DNA of 46,641 nt, from assembly GCA_021785175.1 (NCBI GenBank), contig JAJYGH010000019.1:1-46641 (forward strand), read 5' to 3'. The stretch is from Chloroflexota bacterium. GTDB taxonomy: Bacteria; Chloroflexota; Limnocylindria; Limnocylindrales; CSP1-4. A program made the translations under genes and the position numbers. Every line of letters starts with the position of its first letter. The stretch's first letter is position 1. The notes under the pieces were generated by a model, which ran no database searches, was not told the DNA's origin, and saw nothing but the letters and a program-made list of their open reading frames with translations. Of the stretch, positions 7,783 through 16,187 are shown one piece after another.

Positions 7783-9048
7783 TCAGGCATCGATGTGGTC
7801 CAGCGCGTACTCGCGCCCGCGTTCGGCCAGCACGCGCGCCGTCCCCGGCGGGGGCGCGAGGCGGTACGGCTCGTTCGTGTGGACGGGGACCACGACGCGC
7901 GGCGCCGCGAGGCGAACGAGTCGCTCGAGGTCGTGCGGCGTGGCGTGACCCGCCGAGCCGATCACCCGCATCGGCAGGCCGAGGAACGCGAGCCAGTCGG
8001 CCAGCAGGGCCCAGTTCGGGTCGAACGGCCCGAGCGGCTCGCCGTTCGAATGCACGAAGAGGGCGCCGGGACCCAGTGGGAGGTCGAGCAGCCGGGGGAT
8101 CTCGTCCACGCCCAGCTGGACCACGAAGCGAGCCGGGTTCGCCCGGATCGCTTCGAGGCCGGGGCCCTCCTCCCACGTGAGCACGCCCTCGAGGCCGTAT
8201 GCGCGCAGGAAGCGGCCCATCGCGACCGGCCAGATCACGCGCCGGCCGGCCGCATCCGCGATGCGCAGCAGGGCGGCGGCCCGCTCGGTGTTGCGCGGGT
8301 AGAGGCTGACGACAACGAGCCCCGGGGTCGCGTCGAGCGCGGCGCCGAGCGCGGCGTCCACGTCCGCCTCGCTGAGGAAGGGGGCGCCGAAGGACGCCGC
8401 CAGCATCGTGCCCTCGGTGACGAGCACACGCACCCCGCGCACGCGCTCCGTGAACGCCTCGCTCAGCTCGGGGTGACGCCCGTGGAAGCGCAGATCGCCC
8501 GTGTAGGCCAGCGTCCCGTCTGCCGTCGTGACGAGGAAGCCGGCCGCTCCGGGCACGTCGTGATCGACGGCCAGGCACGTCACGTCGAACGGCCCGACGT
8601 GCACCGTCTCGCCGTCCTCCAGCGGACGGATCGCCTGCCGGCCTCCCTCGAGCCCGGTCCCGGCCTCCTCGAGCGCCCCGAGGACGCGGACCGTCCCGGC
8701 TGCCGCGTAGACGGGTACGGCGGGATCGACCCAGCCCGCGAGCCCGACATGGTCGATGTGCGCGTGGCTGAGGAACACCACGGTGTGCCCGTCCGCGCCG
8801 CCAGCCACGTCCGTGCCCTCCAGGGCATCGACGCGGTAGAGGTGGTCGATCCGCGGTGCCACGCCCAGGCGGAGCCGATCGGCTATGCCGCGTGCGGGGC
8901 GGGGGAGGGCCGGGTAGCGCAGCAGGTCGGCCGAGGATGGGATGTCGTTCCCCAGGTCGAGAAGGACGCGCCAGCCATCCTGCTCGAGGAGGATCTTGGT
9001 CGAGCCGATGACACCGACACCCCCCAGGAACCGAAGTCGTACCGTCAT
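7783..9048 (-). CDS. Metallo-beta-lactamase fold hydrolase, RNase J / beta-CASP-like
   Basis: 421 residues. The zinc motif SHAHIDHVG (HxHxDH) is followed by DHDVPGA, the YTGDLRFHG aspartate motif, and late motifs SAGHATPHDL and VVVPVHTNEP. This order is that of beta-CASP proteins such as RNase J, although the protein is shorter than RNase J (about 550 residues) and lacks its C-terminal domain. Nuclease activity is likely by family but not proven; the substrate could also be a small molecule. A clear ribosome site (gaaggag) precedes the ATG at 9048. It lies between two HAD phosphatases in the same transcript direction, 52 bases after the first. Confidence 0.82.
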   Translation of the reverse strand: MTVRLRFLGGVGVIGSTKILLEQDGWRVLLDLGNDIPSSADLLRYPALPRPARGIADRLRLGVAPRIDHLYRVDALEGTDVAGGADGHTVVFLSHAHIDHVGLAGWVDPAVPVYAAAGTVRVLGALEEAGTGLEGGRQAIRPLEDGETVHVGPFDVTCLAVDHDVPGAAGFLVTTADGTLAYTGDLRFHGRHPELSEAFTERVRGVRVLVTEGTMLAASFGAPFLSEADVDAALGAALDATPGLVVVSLYPRNTERAAALLRIADAAGRRVIWPVAMGRFLRAYGLEGVLTWEEGPGLEAIRANPARFVVQLGVDEIPRLLDLPLGPGALFVHSNGEPLGPFDPNWALLADWLAFLGLPMRVIGSAGHATPHDLERLVRLAAPRVVVPVHTNEPYRLAPPPGTARVLAERGREYALDHIDA

Positions 9049-9100
9049 GCTGCGTTCGCGCTCCTTCTCGGGACCCGGGCGGTGGCCATCCGCGCCGCTC

Positions 9101-9958
9101 TCATGTCGCCCCTGTCCGCTGGATCAGGCCAGCCGTGGCCCCTCGGCGGGGGCGTGCACCAGCCCGGAAGTCGACAGCCGGCGGGCCATCGGCCGCCACG
9201 ACCGCCGCGACCCACTCGCGAAGCCCCGGGAGCACCTCCTCGAGGGTCGTTCCGACGATCGAGCAGGGCCCGGGAACCCAGCGCCAGGGTGTGATGTAGG
9301 CGGTGAACCAGCCGGCTCGGGCAGCCGGCTCGATGTCGTTCTGGTAGTGGTCTCCGACGCTCATCACGCGTTCCCGTGAGGCCTCGAAGCGCCCCAGCCA
9401 GCCCTCGACCAGCCCCACGAGCGCACCGGGCTTCGCGGCTCCGGTGGCGACGTCGTCCAGCAGATGGCCGAGGCCGAGCTGCTCGATCACGGGCCCCACC
9501 GAGGAGGCCGGGCTGTTCGTCGCCAGCGCGATCGCGCACCAGCGTCGGCTCCAGGCGAGGAACTCCGGCAGGCCCGCCGGCACCTCGAGCCGGAACGCCC
9601 CGGCGGCGATTCGCTCGCGCGTCTCGAGGAAGGCAGCCCGGAGCAGATCGGGGGTCGCGCCCCGGGCCTCGGCGAACCTGGCGACCGCGGTCCAGCCGTC
9701 GTCCGGCGGCGCCGCCGTGCCGACCACCTCCCAGCGCAGGCCGTCGAGGAACGCCTGGACCTGCGCGAGGTACGGCGCCCGTTCGGCGGGGGCGAGCCCG
9801 CGCGCCGCGATCGCGGCGTAGTGCTCGAGCGGCTGGTTGCCGCGCCACAGCGTGCCGTCGAAGTCGAGGACGAGCAGGCCTCGCAGACGCCTCTCCGCGT
9901 GTGCCCGCGAGCCCTGGGGCGCCGGCCGGGGCCCGTCCGGTGCGATCGTGCCGCCCAT
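9101..9958 (-). CDS. HAD-superfamily hydrolase (subfamily I)
   Basis: 285 residues. Motif I is LVLDFDGTLWRG, motif II is AIALATNSPASS, the lysine motif is ATGAAKPGALV, and motif III is SVGDHYQNDIEPAARAG. An alpha-helical cap lies between motifs I and II, as in small-metabolite phosphatases. The start at ATG 9958 falls 5 bases after the end of the permease gene, which suggests translational coupling. A sugar-phosphate substrate is a reasonable guess because the gene continues a sugar ABC operon. The first 25 and last 20 residues look unconserved. Confidence 0.82.
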   Translation of the reverse strand: MGGTIAPDGPRPAPQGSRAHAERRLRGLLVLDFDGTLWRGNQPLEHYAAIAARGLAPAERAPYLAQVQAFLDGLRWEVVGTAAPPDDGWTAVARFAEARGATPDLLRAAFLETRERIAAGAFRLEVPAGLPEFLAWSRRWCAIALATNSPASSVGPVIEQLGLGHLLDDVATGAAKPGALVGLVEGWLGRFEASRERVMSVGDHYQNDIEPAARAGWFTAYITPWRWVPGPCSIVGTTLEEVLPGLREWVAAVVAADGPPAVDFRAGARPRRGATAGLIQRTGAT

Positions 9959-9963
9959 GCCGC

Positions 9964-10842
9964 TCAGCCCTTCAGCCCGCCGGCAGTCGAGAACGCACCC
10001 TCCAGGAACTGTCGCTGCGCCACCAGGAAGAAGACCAGGACCGGGAGCGTCGTGAAGACCGCCGCCGCCGAGAGTTGGGTCCATTCCGTCCCGTTCGTGC
10101 CGTAGAACGTGGCGAGCCCCACCTCCACGGGCTGGACGGACGGGCTGCTCGTCATGATGAACGGCCAGACGAAGCTGTCCCACGAGCCGATCCCGACGTA
10201 CAGCGCGATCGTGATGAGGGCGGGGCGGACGAGCGGCACGACGACGCTCCAGAGGTAGCGAAGGGAGCTCGCGCCATCGATCTCGGCAGCGTCGGCGAGC
10301 TCCGCAGGCAGCGTGCTGACGAACTGGCGCACCATGAAGATCCCGAAGACGGACGCCCCCCACGGCACGATCTGCGCCCAGTACGTGTCGAGCCAGCTGA
10401 TGTCCTTCAGGACGATGTAGTCGGGCACCAGGAGCACGGTGGGCGGGATCATCAGTGCGCTCAGGACGAGCAGGAAGAGCGCGTCGCGCCCGGGGAAGCG
10501 CAGCGCGCCGAAGGCGAAGCCGGCGAGCGCCGACGTGACGATGACGAGCACCACCGTCGTCGAGGCGATGAAGATCGTGTTCAGGAAGTACCGCGCCCAG
10601 GGCGCAGCCTCCCAGGCCAGGACGTAGTTCTGCCATTGCCAGTGGGGAACGAACGAAGGCGGGAACGTCAGGACCTGGTCCGGGGTGTTCAGCGACGTGA
10701 TCAGGACCCACACGAACGGGAAGCCGAAGGCGACGACCAGCGCGGCGTGGACGCACAGCCAGACGGTGGATCGGAGGCGCCTCCGAAGTGAAGCCCGCCG
10801 GGGAGGCCGCGATGGGCCTCCCCGTGCTGCCGGACGCTCCAC
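9964..10842 (-). CDS. Sugar ABC transporter permease, MalG type
   Basis: 292 residues with six transmembrane helices. It forms half of the membrane channel of a carbohydrate importer. The EAA loop, ADAAEIDGASSLRYLWSVV then PLVRPAL, contacts the ATPase. The N-terminus is strongly basic (RRASLRRRLR) before the first helix, as expected for a cytosolic end. The start is GTG 10842 with aggga about 9 bases upstream; no other in-frame start lies before helix 1. The first 25 codons contain two strong hairpins (10771-10786 and 10799-10824). No ATPase gene is in this operon, so a shared ATPase elsewhere is implied. Confidence 0.9.
   Translation of the reverse strand: MERPAARGGPSRPPRRASLRRRLRSTVWLCVHAALVVAFGFPFVWVLITSLNTPDQVLTFPPSFVPHWQWQNYVLAWEAAPWARYFLNTIFIASTTVVLVIVTSALAGFAFGALRFPGRDALFLLVLSALMIPPTVLLVPDYIVLKDISWLDTYWAQIVPWGASVFGIFMVRQFVSTLPAELADAAEIDGASSLRYLWSVVVPLVRPALITIALYVGIGSWDSFVWPFIMTSSPSVQPVEVGLATFYGTNGTEWTQLSAAAVFTTLPVLVFFLVAQRQFLEGAFSTAGGLKG
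10771..10786. repeat. 16-bp perfect palindrome at the start of the malG-type gene
   Basis: tcggaggcgcctccga reads identically on both strands. It lies in codons 19-24 of the permease gene and could fold in the mRNA. Confidence 0.6.
10799..10824. repeat. 10-bp-stem hairpin near the start of the malG-type gene
   Basis: cggggaggcc pairs perfectly with ggcctccccg around a 6-base loop, 18 bases inside the permease gene. Hairpins after a binding-protein gene commonly lower expression of the following permease gene; here it sits just within the reading frame. Confidence 0.6.
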
Positions 10843-10912
10843 CTCAGGCGTCCCTGCCGCCGCGCCGTGTCACCCGGTTCCCGGTCCGCCCGCCGTCTGG
10901 CCGCCGCACCGC

Positions 10913-12310
10913 TCAGCTGCCGCTCGAGGCGGCGGCAGCTGACGTCGCCTGCGCCGTGGCCAGCGCGCTCTGGGGGCTTTCGTGGTTGATCAGGACCGAC
11001 TCGAGGGCCGTGGCGATGGCACCCTGCTCCTCGGTGAACCAGGACTGCGCGGGCACGCCCCGGGCCGACTGGAGCGACTGGGACGCGATCGTGACGTACG
11101 GGTGCGTCGCCACGTAGGAGCTCATCGCCGCCAGCCCGCTCTTGGTCACCGGGAGGTAGCCGGACCCTGAGGCCCAGGTGGCCGTCTGCTGCGTTCCGGT
11201 GAGCCAGTGCATGAAGGTCCAGCCTGCCTGCTGCTGGGCCGGCGTGCTCTTTGCGAAGATGACGATGTTCGTGCCCTGCATGGCGTTGCCCTGGCCGGCC
11301 GGACCGTTCGGGAAGGCGGCGGTGCCCATGGTGAACTTGGTGCCGACCGCCTGCTGGTTGTAGTAGTAGCTCGCCACCGTCGACATGTCGAAGAGCGACT
11401 TGCCTGCGCCCAGCGCGGTCTGGCCGGGATAGTTGGTGCCGACCTTCAGGGCGCCCTCTTTCTCCATCGTCGCGAGCAGCGTGAGCGCCTGCACTGCGGC
11501 CGAGGTGTTGAGATCAGGCTTGCCGTTCAGCAGGAGGTGCCCGCCGTACGCCCGCATCATCGAGACGAACATGTACGTGCCATTGGCCGGCGCGCTGCTC
11601 GTTCCCGGGTTCATGCTCAGCCCCCAGTCCCCGCCGGTGGTCGCGGCCTTGGCGGCCGCGGCGAACTGCGTCCAGGTCGTCGGGACCGCCAGGTGGTCGG
11701 CCTGCAGCATGTTCTGGTTGTAGTACATGACGTAGTCGCTCTTGTTGAACGGCCACATCCAGATCTTTCCGTCTGGCAGGTAGAGGTCCTGCCAGATGCC
11801 GGTCCAGAAGTCGCTCTGCTCACTGCTGGACACGCCGTTCGGCCCGCTGATGTAGCTCGTCAGGGGGACGATGGCGTTGGAGGCCGCGTACGTCGCCGCC
11901 CAGTTCTCGTACGCCTGCCCGATGGTCGGCGGGTTGCCCGCCGCCACTGATGCCTCTTCCTTCTGCTGCAGCGTGGCGTAGTTCGGCTCGGGGATGAGCG
12001 TGACCGTGATGTTCGGGTATGCCTTCTCGAACTGGCTGACCAGCCCGTCGAGGGTCGTCTTGAGGGTCCCGGACGACATCGCCTCCATGAACGTGATCGT
12101 GGCGCTCTGCCCGCCCGATGATGCGCTCGCCGGTGCGGCACCCGACGCCGATGCAGCGCTCGAAGGCGCAGCGCCGGCGGCGTTCGACGCGGCCGGCGCC
12201 GTGGAGGCGCCGGCGGAGGAACAGGCCGACACGAGAAGCGCGGCGGCCCCCAGCACGACGGCCGCGCGCAGTGCTCGCGTGGCCGAATGGATCGAGGTTC
12301 CTGATGACAC
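10913..12310 (-). CDS. Sugar-binding lipoprotein of ABC transporter (solute-binding family 1)
   Basis: 465 residues. A lipoprotein signal with lipobox LVSAC at about 27-31 (cysteine 31 after cleavage) is followed by a Ser/Ala-rich linker and then the MalE-type domain: ATITFMEAMSSGTLKTTLD, FEKAYPNITVTLIPEPNYA, and later GWTFMHWLTGTQQTATWAS. It would capture a sugar outside the membrane and deliver it to the two permeases. GTG 12310 is chosen over GTG 12334 because aggagg lies 9 bases upstream of 12310. It follows the MalF-type permease by 40 bases and precedes the MalG-type permease by 70. Confidence 0.92.
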   Translation of the reverse strand: MSSGTSIHSATRALRAAVVLGAAALLVSACSSAGASTAPAASNAAGAAPSSAASASGAAPASASSGGQSATITFMEAMSSGTLKTTLDGLVSQFEKAYPNITVTLIPEPNYATLQQKEEASVAAGNPPTIGQAYENWAATYAASNAIVPLTSYISGPNGVSSSEQSDFWTGIWQDLYLPDGKIWMWPFNKSDYVMYYNQNMLQADHLAVPTTWTQFAAAAKAATTGGDWGLSMNPGTSSAPANGTYMFVSMMRAYGGHLLLNGKPDLNTSAAVQALTLLATMEKEGALKVGTNYPGQTALGAGKSLFDMSTVASYYYNQQAVGTKFTMGTAAFPNGPAGQGNAMQGTNIVIFAKSTPAQQQAGWTFMHWLTGTQQTATWASGSGYLPVTKSGLAAMSSYVATHPYVTIASQSLQSARGVPAQSWFTEEQGAIATALESVLINHESPQSALATAQATSAAAASSGS

Positions 12311-12350
12311 CTGACGAGCCCTCCTCACTGTCACGGCCGCGCCGTGCCAC

Positions 12351-13301
12351 TCATGCCGTCGCGCCCCGGTTCCGACCGAGCCGCAGCTGTGCCAGGGTCA
12401 GGCCGGCGGTGATCAGGAAGAGGATCACCGCGAGCGCCGCCGCCGGCCCCGTGTGGTAGAAGACGAACGCCTCCTGGTAGAGCAGGTAGCTCGTGGTCGT
12501 CGTCGCGCCGAGCGGCCCGCCCCCCGTCATCGTGTAGAACTGCGTGAACGCCTGGAGCGCGCCGATCGACGAGATCACCACGACGAAGAGGATCGTGGGG
12601 ACCAGCTGCGGCAGCGTGACCCAGCGCAGCTCCTGCCAGGCGTTCGCTCCGTCGACTCGCGCCGCGTCGCTGAGCTCCCGTGAGATCGTGGTGAGGCCCG
12701 CCAGGAAGATGATCACCGTGAAGCCCAGGTTGTGCCAGAGCGTGTACATGATCACCGCCGGCAGCGCCCAGGTCGTGGACTCGAGCCACTGCAACTCCGG
12801 CAGGCCAACCGCGCTGAGCACGGCATTCGCCAGGCCGAACTGCGGGTTGAAGATCCAGATCCAGATGATCGACGTGGCCACCAGGGGCGTCACGTAGGGC
12901 GTGAACACAGCGACGCGCGCCGTGCTCCGGCCGATCGTGTGCCGGTTCAGGAGGAGCGCGATGCCGAGCCCGGCCAGAGCGCTGGCGGCCACCGTGGCGA
13001 GCGTGAAGTAGAGCGAGACCACCAGGCTGCCGATGAATCTCGCCGACCCGAGGAGCCGGGTGAAGTTCTCCAGGCCGACGGGGTGCGAGAGCGCCGGATC
13101 GAGCAGGTTCCAGTTGAAGAAGCTGATGTAGACGACGAAGAGTGCCGGCCCGAACGTGAACGCGACCAGGATGAGCAGGGCCGGAACGAGGTAGGCGTAG
13201 CCCCAGCGGCTCTCGAGCATCCGTCGCGGGCCCCCGGTCCGTCCGCGCCGGAGCAGCGCGACAGATGGCTGGAACGACACCACCTCGGGCTGTTCGGACA
13301 C
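12351..13301 (-). CDS. Sugar ABC transporter permease, MalF/UgpA type
   Basis: 316 residues with six transmembrane helices. The EAA loop is SDAARVDGANAWQELRWVTL followed by PQLVPTI. The stretch TGGGPLGATTTTSYLLYQEAF is typical of MalF/UgpA proteins. It pairs with the MalG-type permease at 9964-10842. First gene of the operon; it starts at GTG 13301. A 25-bp inverted repeat lies about 107 bases upstream and is the best candidate operator. No regulator gene is adjacent. Confidence 0.9.
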   Translation of the reverse strand: MSEQPEVVSFQPSVALLRRGRTGGPRRMLESRWGYAYLVPALLILVAFTFGPALFVVYISFFNWNLLDPALSHPVGLENFTRLLGSARFIGSLVVSLYFTLATVAASALAGLGIALLLNRHTIGRSTARVAVFTPYVTPLVATSIIWIWIFNPQFGLANAVLSAVGLPELQWLESTTWALPAVIMYTLWHNLGFTVIIFLAGLTTISRELSDAARVDGANAWQELRWVTLPQLVPTILFVVVISSIGALQAFTQFYTMTGGGPLGATTTTSYLLYQEAFVFYHTGPAAALAVILFLITAGLTLAQLRLGRNRGATA

Positions 13302-13617
13302 GACCTCAGGTCAACTCGTACCGACCGGACAATCGTCCACTCCTCGCTGCAGCGACCGCCGCCGGCGGTTGTCGAATGTCGCAGGCGGGAGATCTGCGCT
13401 GGCCTCTGTAATCGATAAGCAATATCGGTTACATCGAGGGCCACATGATAGTCTCGGAGTCAATCGTCCGCCGGCGACCCGGCGACCCCGGTCCAGGCGG
13501 ACCTGCAACCGCCACACCGCCAGGACGCCCTGCTCGGTGCCGGGTCGCGATGGCACCGTCAAGGGCGGCGTCATCGGCTCAGCGGAGGTACCGAGGCTGG
13601 CGCCGGCGCCCGCGATG
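13302..13617. other. Non-coding upstream region of the sugar ABC operon
   Basis: 316 bases between argA (ending at 13618 on the minus strand) and the first permease. The middle, around 13400-13450, is much richer in A+T than its surroundings and holds the inverted repeat described separately. Reading frames crossing the region show biased Arg/Pro/Ser composition and no family motif, so I treat it as regulatory. Confidence 0.6.
13408..13432. promoter_or_regulatory. Candidate operator: 10-bp inverted repeat with 5-bp spacer
   Basis: gtaatcgata, spacer agcaa, then tatcggttac. Nine of ten arm positions are complementary. It is the only A+T-rich island of this spacer and lies upstream of the sugar ABC operon. 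A LacI-, ROK- or GntR-type sugar repressor would be a usual binder; which one is unknown. Confidence 0.55.
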
Positions 13618-14208
13618 CTACCGATCCTCGTGCACGAAGACGGGCAGCGGGGCACGGTCCGGCCGCTCCGGCACGCCGCGCGGCCGCGGCGGGACGACGT
13701 GCGCGACGAGCCGGACGAGCTGCCGATCGGGGTGGAGCAGCCGCTCCGCCGCACCCGGCACGAGGGGGCGGACGACCGCCACCTCGTCGCACGCGTTGCG
13801 CTTCGGGCAGCTTGCGCAGTCGCCCCAGACCTTGTGGTACAGGACGGCCCGGTCGACCACCTCGAACCCGCGCCGCTCGAACCAGTCGGGGATCCGCGTC
13901 AGCGCGAACAGGTTCGTTACCCCGTACCGCTTCGCCTCGGCCGCGACCGCGTCCACGAGCCGCGCGCCGTACCCGTTGCCCTCGGCCTCGGGTGCGACCG
14001 CGAGCGAGCGCACCTCGGCGAGGTCGTGCCACCAGATCCGGAGCGCGGCGCATCCCACGACCTGGCCGGCCTCGACGGCCACCCAGAAGTCGCGGATGCG
14101 CTCGTAGATGTCGGTGAGCGGGCGCGGGAGCAGGAGGTCGCGGCCCGAGTACCGGTGGACCAGGGCATGGATCGCCGGTGCGTCGGCGGGACGGGCGCGT
14201 CGGATCAT
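13618..14208 (-). CDS. argA: Amino-acid N-acetyltransferase (short-form N-acetylglutamate synthase)
   Basis: 196 residues of GNAT fold. It would acetylate glutamate with acetyl-CoA, the first step of arginine synthesis. The acetyl-CoA loop is VAPEAEGNGYGARLVDA at about 71-87. RYGVTNLFALTRIPDWFERR and KVWGDC are typical of stand-alone NAGS enzymes such as mycobacterial ArgA, which lack the kinase-like domain of E. coli ArgA. Cysteines 131, 134 and 140 form a C-x2-C-x5-C cluster after KVWGD that may bind metal. The last 45 residues are Arg/Pro-rich. Last gene of the arginine operon, 70 bases after argG with a hairpin between them. Confidence 0.83.
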   Translation of the reverse strand: MIRRARPADAPAIHALVHRYSGRDLLLPRPLTDIYERIRDFWVAVEAGQVVGCAALRIWWHDLAEVRSLAVAPEAEGNGYGARLVDAVAAEAKRYGVTNLFALTRIPDWFERRGFEVVDRAVLYHKVWGDCASCPKRNACDEVAVVRPLVPGAAERLLHPDRQLVRLVAHVVPPRPRGVPERPDRAPLPVFVHEDR

Positions 14209-14222
14209 GTGAGCGGAATGAT

Positions 14223-14258
14223 GCAGGGCCGCGGGGAATCCCGCCGCCGCGACCCTGC
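14223..14258. repeat. 12-bp stem-loop between argG and argA
   Basis: gcagggccgcgg faces ccgcgaccctgc, with 11 of 12 positions pairing, around a 12-base loop. It has no T-run on either side. It may reduce read-through into argA or protect the argG 3' end. Confidence 0.5.
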
Positions 14259-14278
14259 CAACGTGCGCGACGTCGCGC

Positions 14279-15580
14279 TCACCCCTTCGACGTGCCGGCC
14301 GCCGCAGGCTCCCCGGACGGTTCGGATCCGCCCGCGCTCGTCACCACGGCCGGGATGCCGTCGACAAGCGGTTTCGTCCACGCCCAGGCGCTGCCCTGGC
14401 GCGCGGCCTCCGTCCGGAGCGGGAGCCCGAAGATCTTGATGAACCCGACCGCCGCGGCGTGGTCGTACGCGTCGTCGGCGTCGTACGTCGCAAGCGACCG
14501 GTCGTACAGCGACAGCTCGCTGCGCCGCCCGACGATCGCCAGCGACCCGTGGTCGAGCCGCACGCGCACCTCGCCCGTGACCACCCGCTGCGACGACTGG
14601 ACGTAGTCGCGCAGGTCCCGGTGCAGCGCGTTGAACCACAGGCCGTCGTAGGTCGCCTGCGCCAGCTCGTCGCTGACGAGCCGGTTGAAGCGCAGCTGCT
14701 CCTTCGTCAGGGTCAGGCCCTCCAGCGCGCGGTGCGCGGCGACGAGCGTCACGGCCGCGGGAGCCTCGTAGATCTCCCGGCTCTTGATCCCGACGAGCCG
14801 GTCCTCGACGTGGTCGATCCGCCCGACGCCGTGGGACCCGGCGAGCGCGGTCAGGCGGTCGACCAGCTCGACCGGCGGCAGCCGGACGCCGTCGAGGCTG
14901 ACCGGAATGCCCCCGTCGAACCCGATGACGACCTCGGCGGGGGTGGCGGGCGCCTGCCCCGGCGCGACCGTCCACTGGTAGACGTCGGCTGGCGGGGCCG
15001 TCCACGGGTCCTCGAGCACGCCGGTCTCGATGGACCGCCCCCAGAGGTTGTTGTCGACCGAGTAGGGCGAGGCCTTCGTGATCGGGATCTCGATGCCCCG
15101 GGCGCCTGCGTACTCGATCTCCTGCTCGCGCGAGAGCCCCATCCCGACCCGCATCGGGGCGATGACCTCGAGCGACGGGTCGAGTGCATGCACGGCGACG
15201 TCGAAGCGGACCTGGTCGTTGCCCTTGCCGGTGCAGCCGTGCGCAACGGCGTCCGCGCCCTCGCGCTGCGCGACCTCGACGAGCAGCTGCGCGATGAGCG
15301 GCCGCGCCAGAGCCGTGGCCAGCGGGTAGACACCCTGGTACAGCGCGTTTGCCTGGAGCGATGGGAAGCAGTAGTCGAGCACGAAACGCTGGCGGGCGTC
15401 GAGCACGTACGCCCGGGACGCGCCCGCGCTGATGGCCCGCCGCTCGACTCCCTCTCGGAGCGAGCCGCCGCCGACGTCGACGGTGAGCGTGACGACCTCG
15501 GCGTCCATCGTCTCTCGAAGCCAGGCGACGGCGACCGAGGTGTCGAGGCCGCCGGAGTAGGCGAGGATGACCTTGCGCAT
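14279..15580 (-). CDS. argG: Argininosuccinate synthase
   Basis: 433 residues. It condenses citrulline and aspartate with ATP to argininosuccinate. The PP-loop YSGGLDTS is at 8-15. Further typical segments are AHGCTGKGNDQVRFD, YSVDNNLWGRSIETG, and GRIDHVEDRLVGIKSREIYE. The last 20 residues are a Ser/Ala/Gly tail beyond the usual length of about 400. The ATG at 15580 is followed at once by the family N-terminus MRKVILAYSGG; tcaatg with weak agcac upstream gives no strong ribosome site. It lies 108 bases after argR in the same direction, within the arginine operon. Confidence 0.97.
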   Translation of the reverse strand: MRKVILAYSGGLDTSVAVAWLRETMDAEVVTLTVDVGGGSLREGVERRAISAGASRAYVLDARQRFVLDYCFPSLQANALYQGVYPLATALARPLIAQLLVEVAQREGADAVAHGCTGKGNDQVRFDVAVHALDPSLEVIAPMRVGMGLSREQEIEYAGARGIEIPITKASPYSVDNNLWGRSIETGVLEDPWTAPPADVYQWTVAPGQAPATPAEVVIGFDGGIPVSLDGVRLPPVELVDRLTALAGSHGVGRIDHVEDRLVGIKSREIYEAPAAVTLVAAHRALEGLTLTKEQLRFNRLVSDELAQATYDGLWFNALHRDLRDYVQSSQRVVTGEVRVRLDHGSLAIVGRRSELSLYDRSLATYDADDAYDHAAAVGFIKIFGLPLRTEAARQGSAWAWTKPLVDGIPAVVTSAGGSEPSGEPAAAGTSKG

Positions 15581-15688
15581 TGAGTGCTCCTGTGCTGAAC
15601 GGTTGCTGTGAGCGCACGCGGCGCCCTGCGGGGTGTCCGGTGTGCGGCGCCGGAAGAGGCGGAATGGGGCGCAGGACCTCGGGCCGGA

Positions 15689-16177
15689 TCAGTCCGGCGG
15701 AAGGCCCTGCAGGCGACGGAAGCGGGTGCGCCACCGCTCGAGCCGGTCCTCGTCGGCGAACAGGACGAGCACTGTGTCATCCCCCGCGAGTGTCCCCTCC
15801 TGCTCGCGGAGGCTCGATTCGTCGATCGCCTGGGCGAGCGCCTGGGCGCTGCCCCTCGGCCCGCGCAGCACGAGCGTCAGGCCGCTCCGTCCGATCGTGA
15901 TCTCGCTCGACGCCAGGACGCGCTCGAGGCGCGTGTCGGTCGCGGTTGCCTCGCGTCCGAGCGCCGCTGGCGCGACGTACATGTGCCCGTCGGGCCGCGG
16001 CGCCTTCACGAGGCCGAGCTCGGAGATGTCCCGCGACACGGTCGCCTGTGTGACGGGGAACCCGCGTGCCGCGAGCATCTCGACGAGCTCTTCCTGGCTG
16101 TGCACCGGGTATCGCCCGACGATCTCCAGGATCAGCTGCTGGCGCACGCGCTTCGCGGCCGGGCTCAGCACCGACAT
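15689..16177 (-). CDS. argR: Arginine repressor
   Basis: 162 residues. The N-terminal winged helix includes VTQATVSRDISELGLVK, the ArgR signature. The C-terminal hexamerisation and arginine-binding domain ends in GTLAGDDTVLVLFADED, with the paired aspartates that contact arginine. Arginine-bound ArgR would repress this operon, and a candidate box lies upstream of argC. The start is ATG 16177, preceded by gaggagg; ATG 16276 would add 33 unrelated residues and run into argB. The gene is 10 bases after argB and sits inside the operon it controls, which is common in high-GC Gram-positive-like lineages. Confidence 0.95.
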   Translation of the reverse strand: MSVLSPAAKRVRQQLILEIVGRYPVHSQEELVEMLAARGFPVTQATVSRDISELGLVKAPRPDGHMYVAPAALGREATATDTRLERVLASSEITIGRSGLTLVLRGPRGSAQALAQAIDESSLREQEGTLAGDDTVLVLFADEDRLERWRTRFRRLQGLPPD

Positions 16178-16187
16178 GTCGTCCTCC

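Noticed and set aside
13445-14439. Plus-strand frames running from the ABC operator into argA
   Set aside because: Antisense to argA and of biased composition; no ribosome site and no conserved segment.
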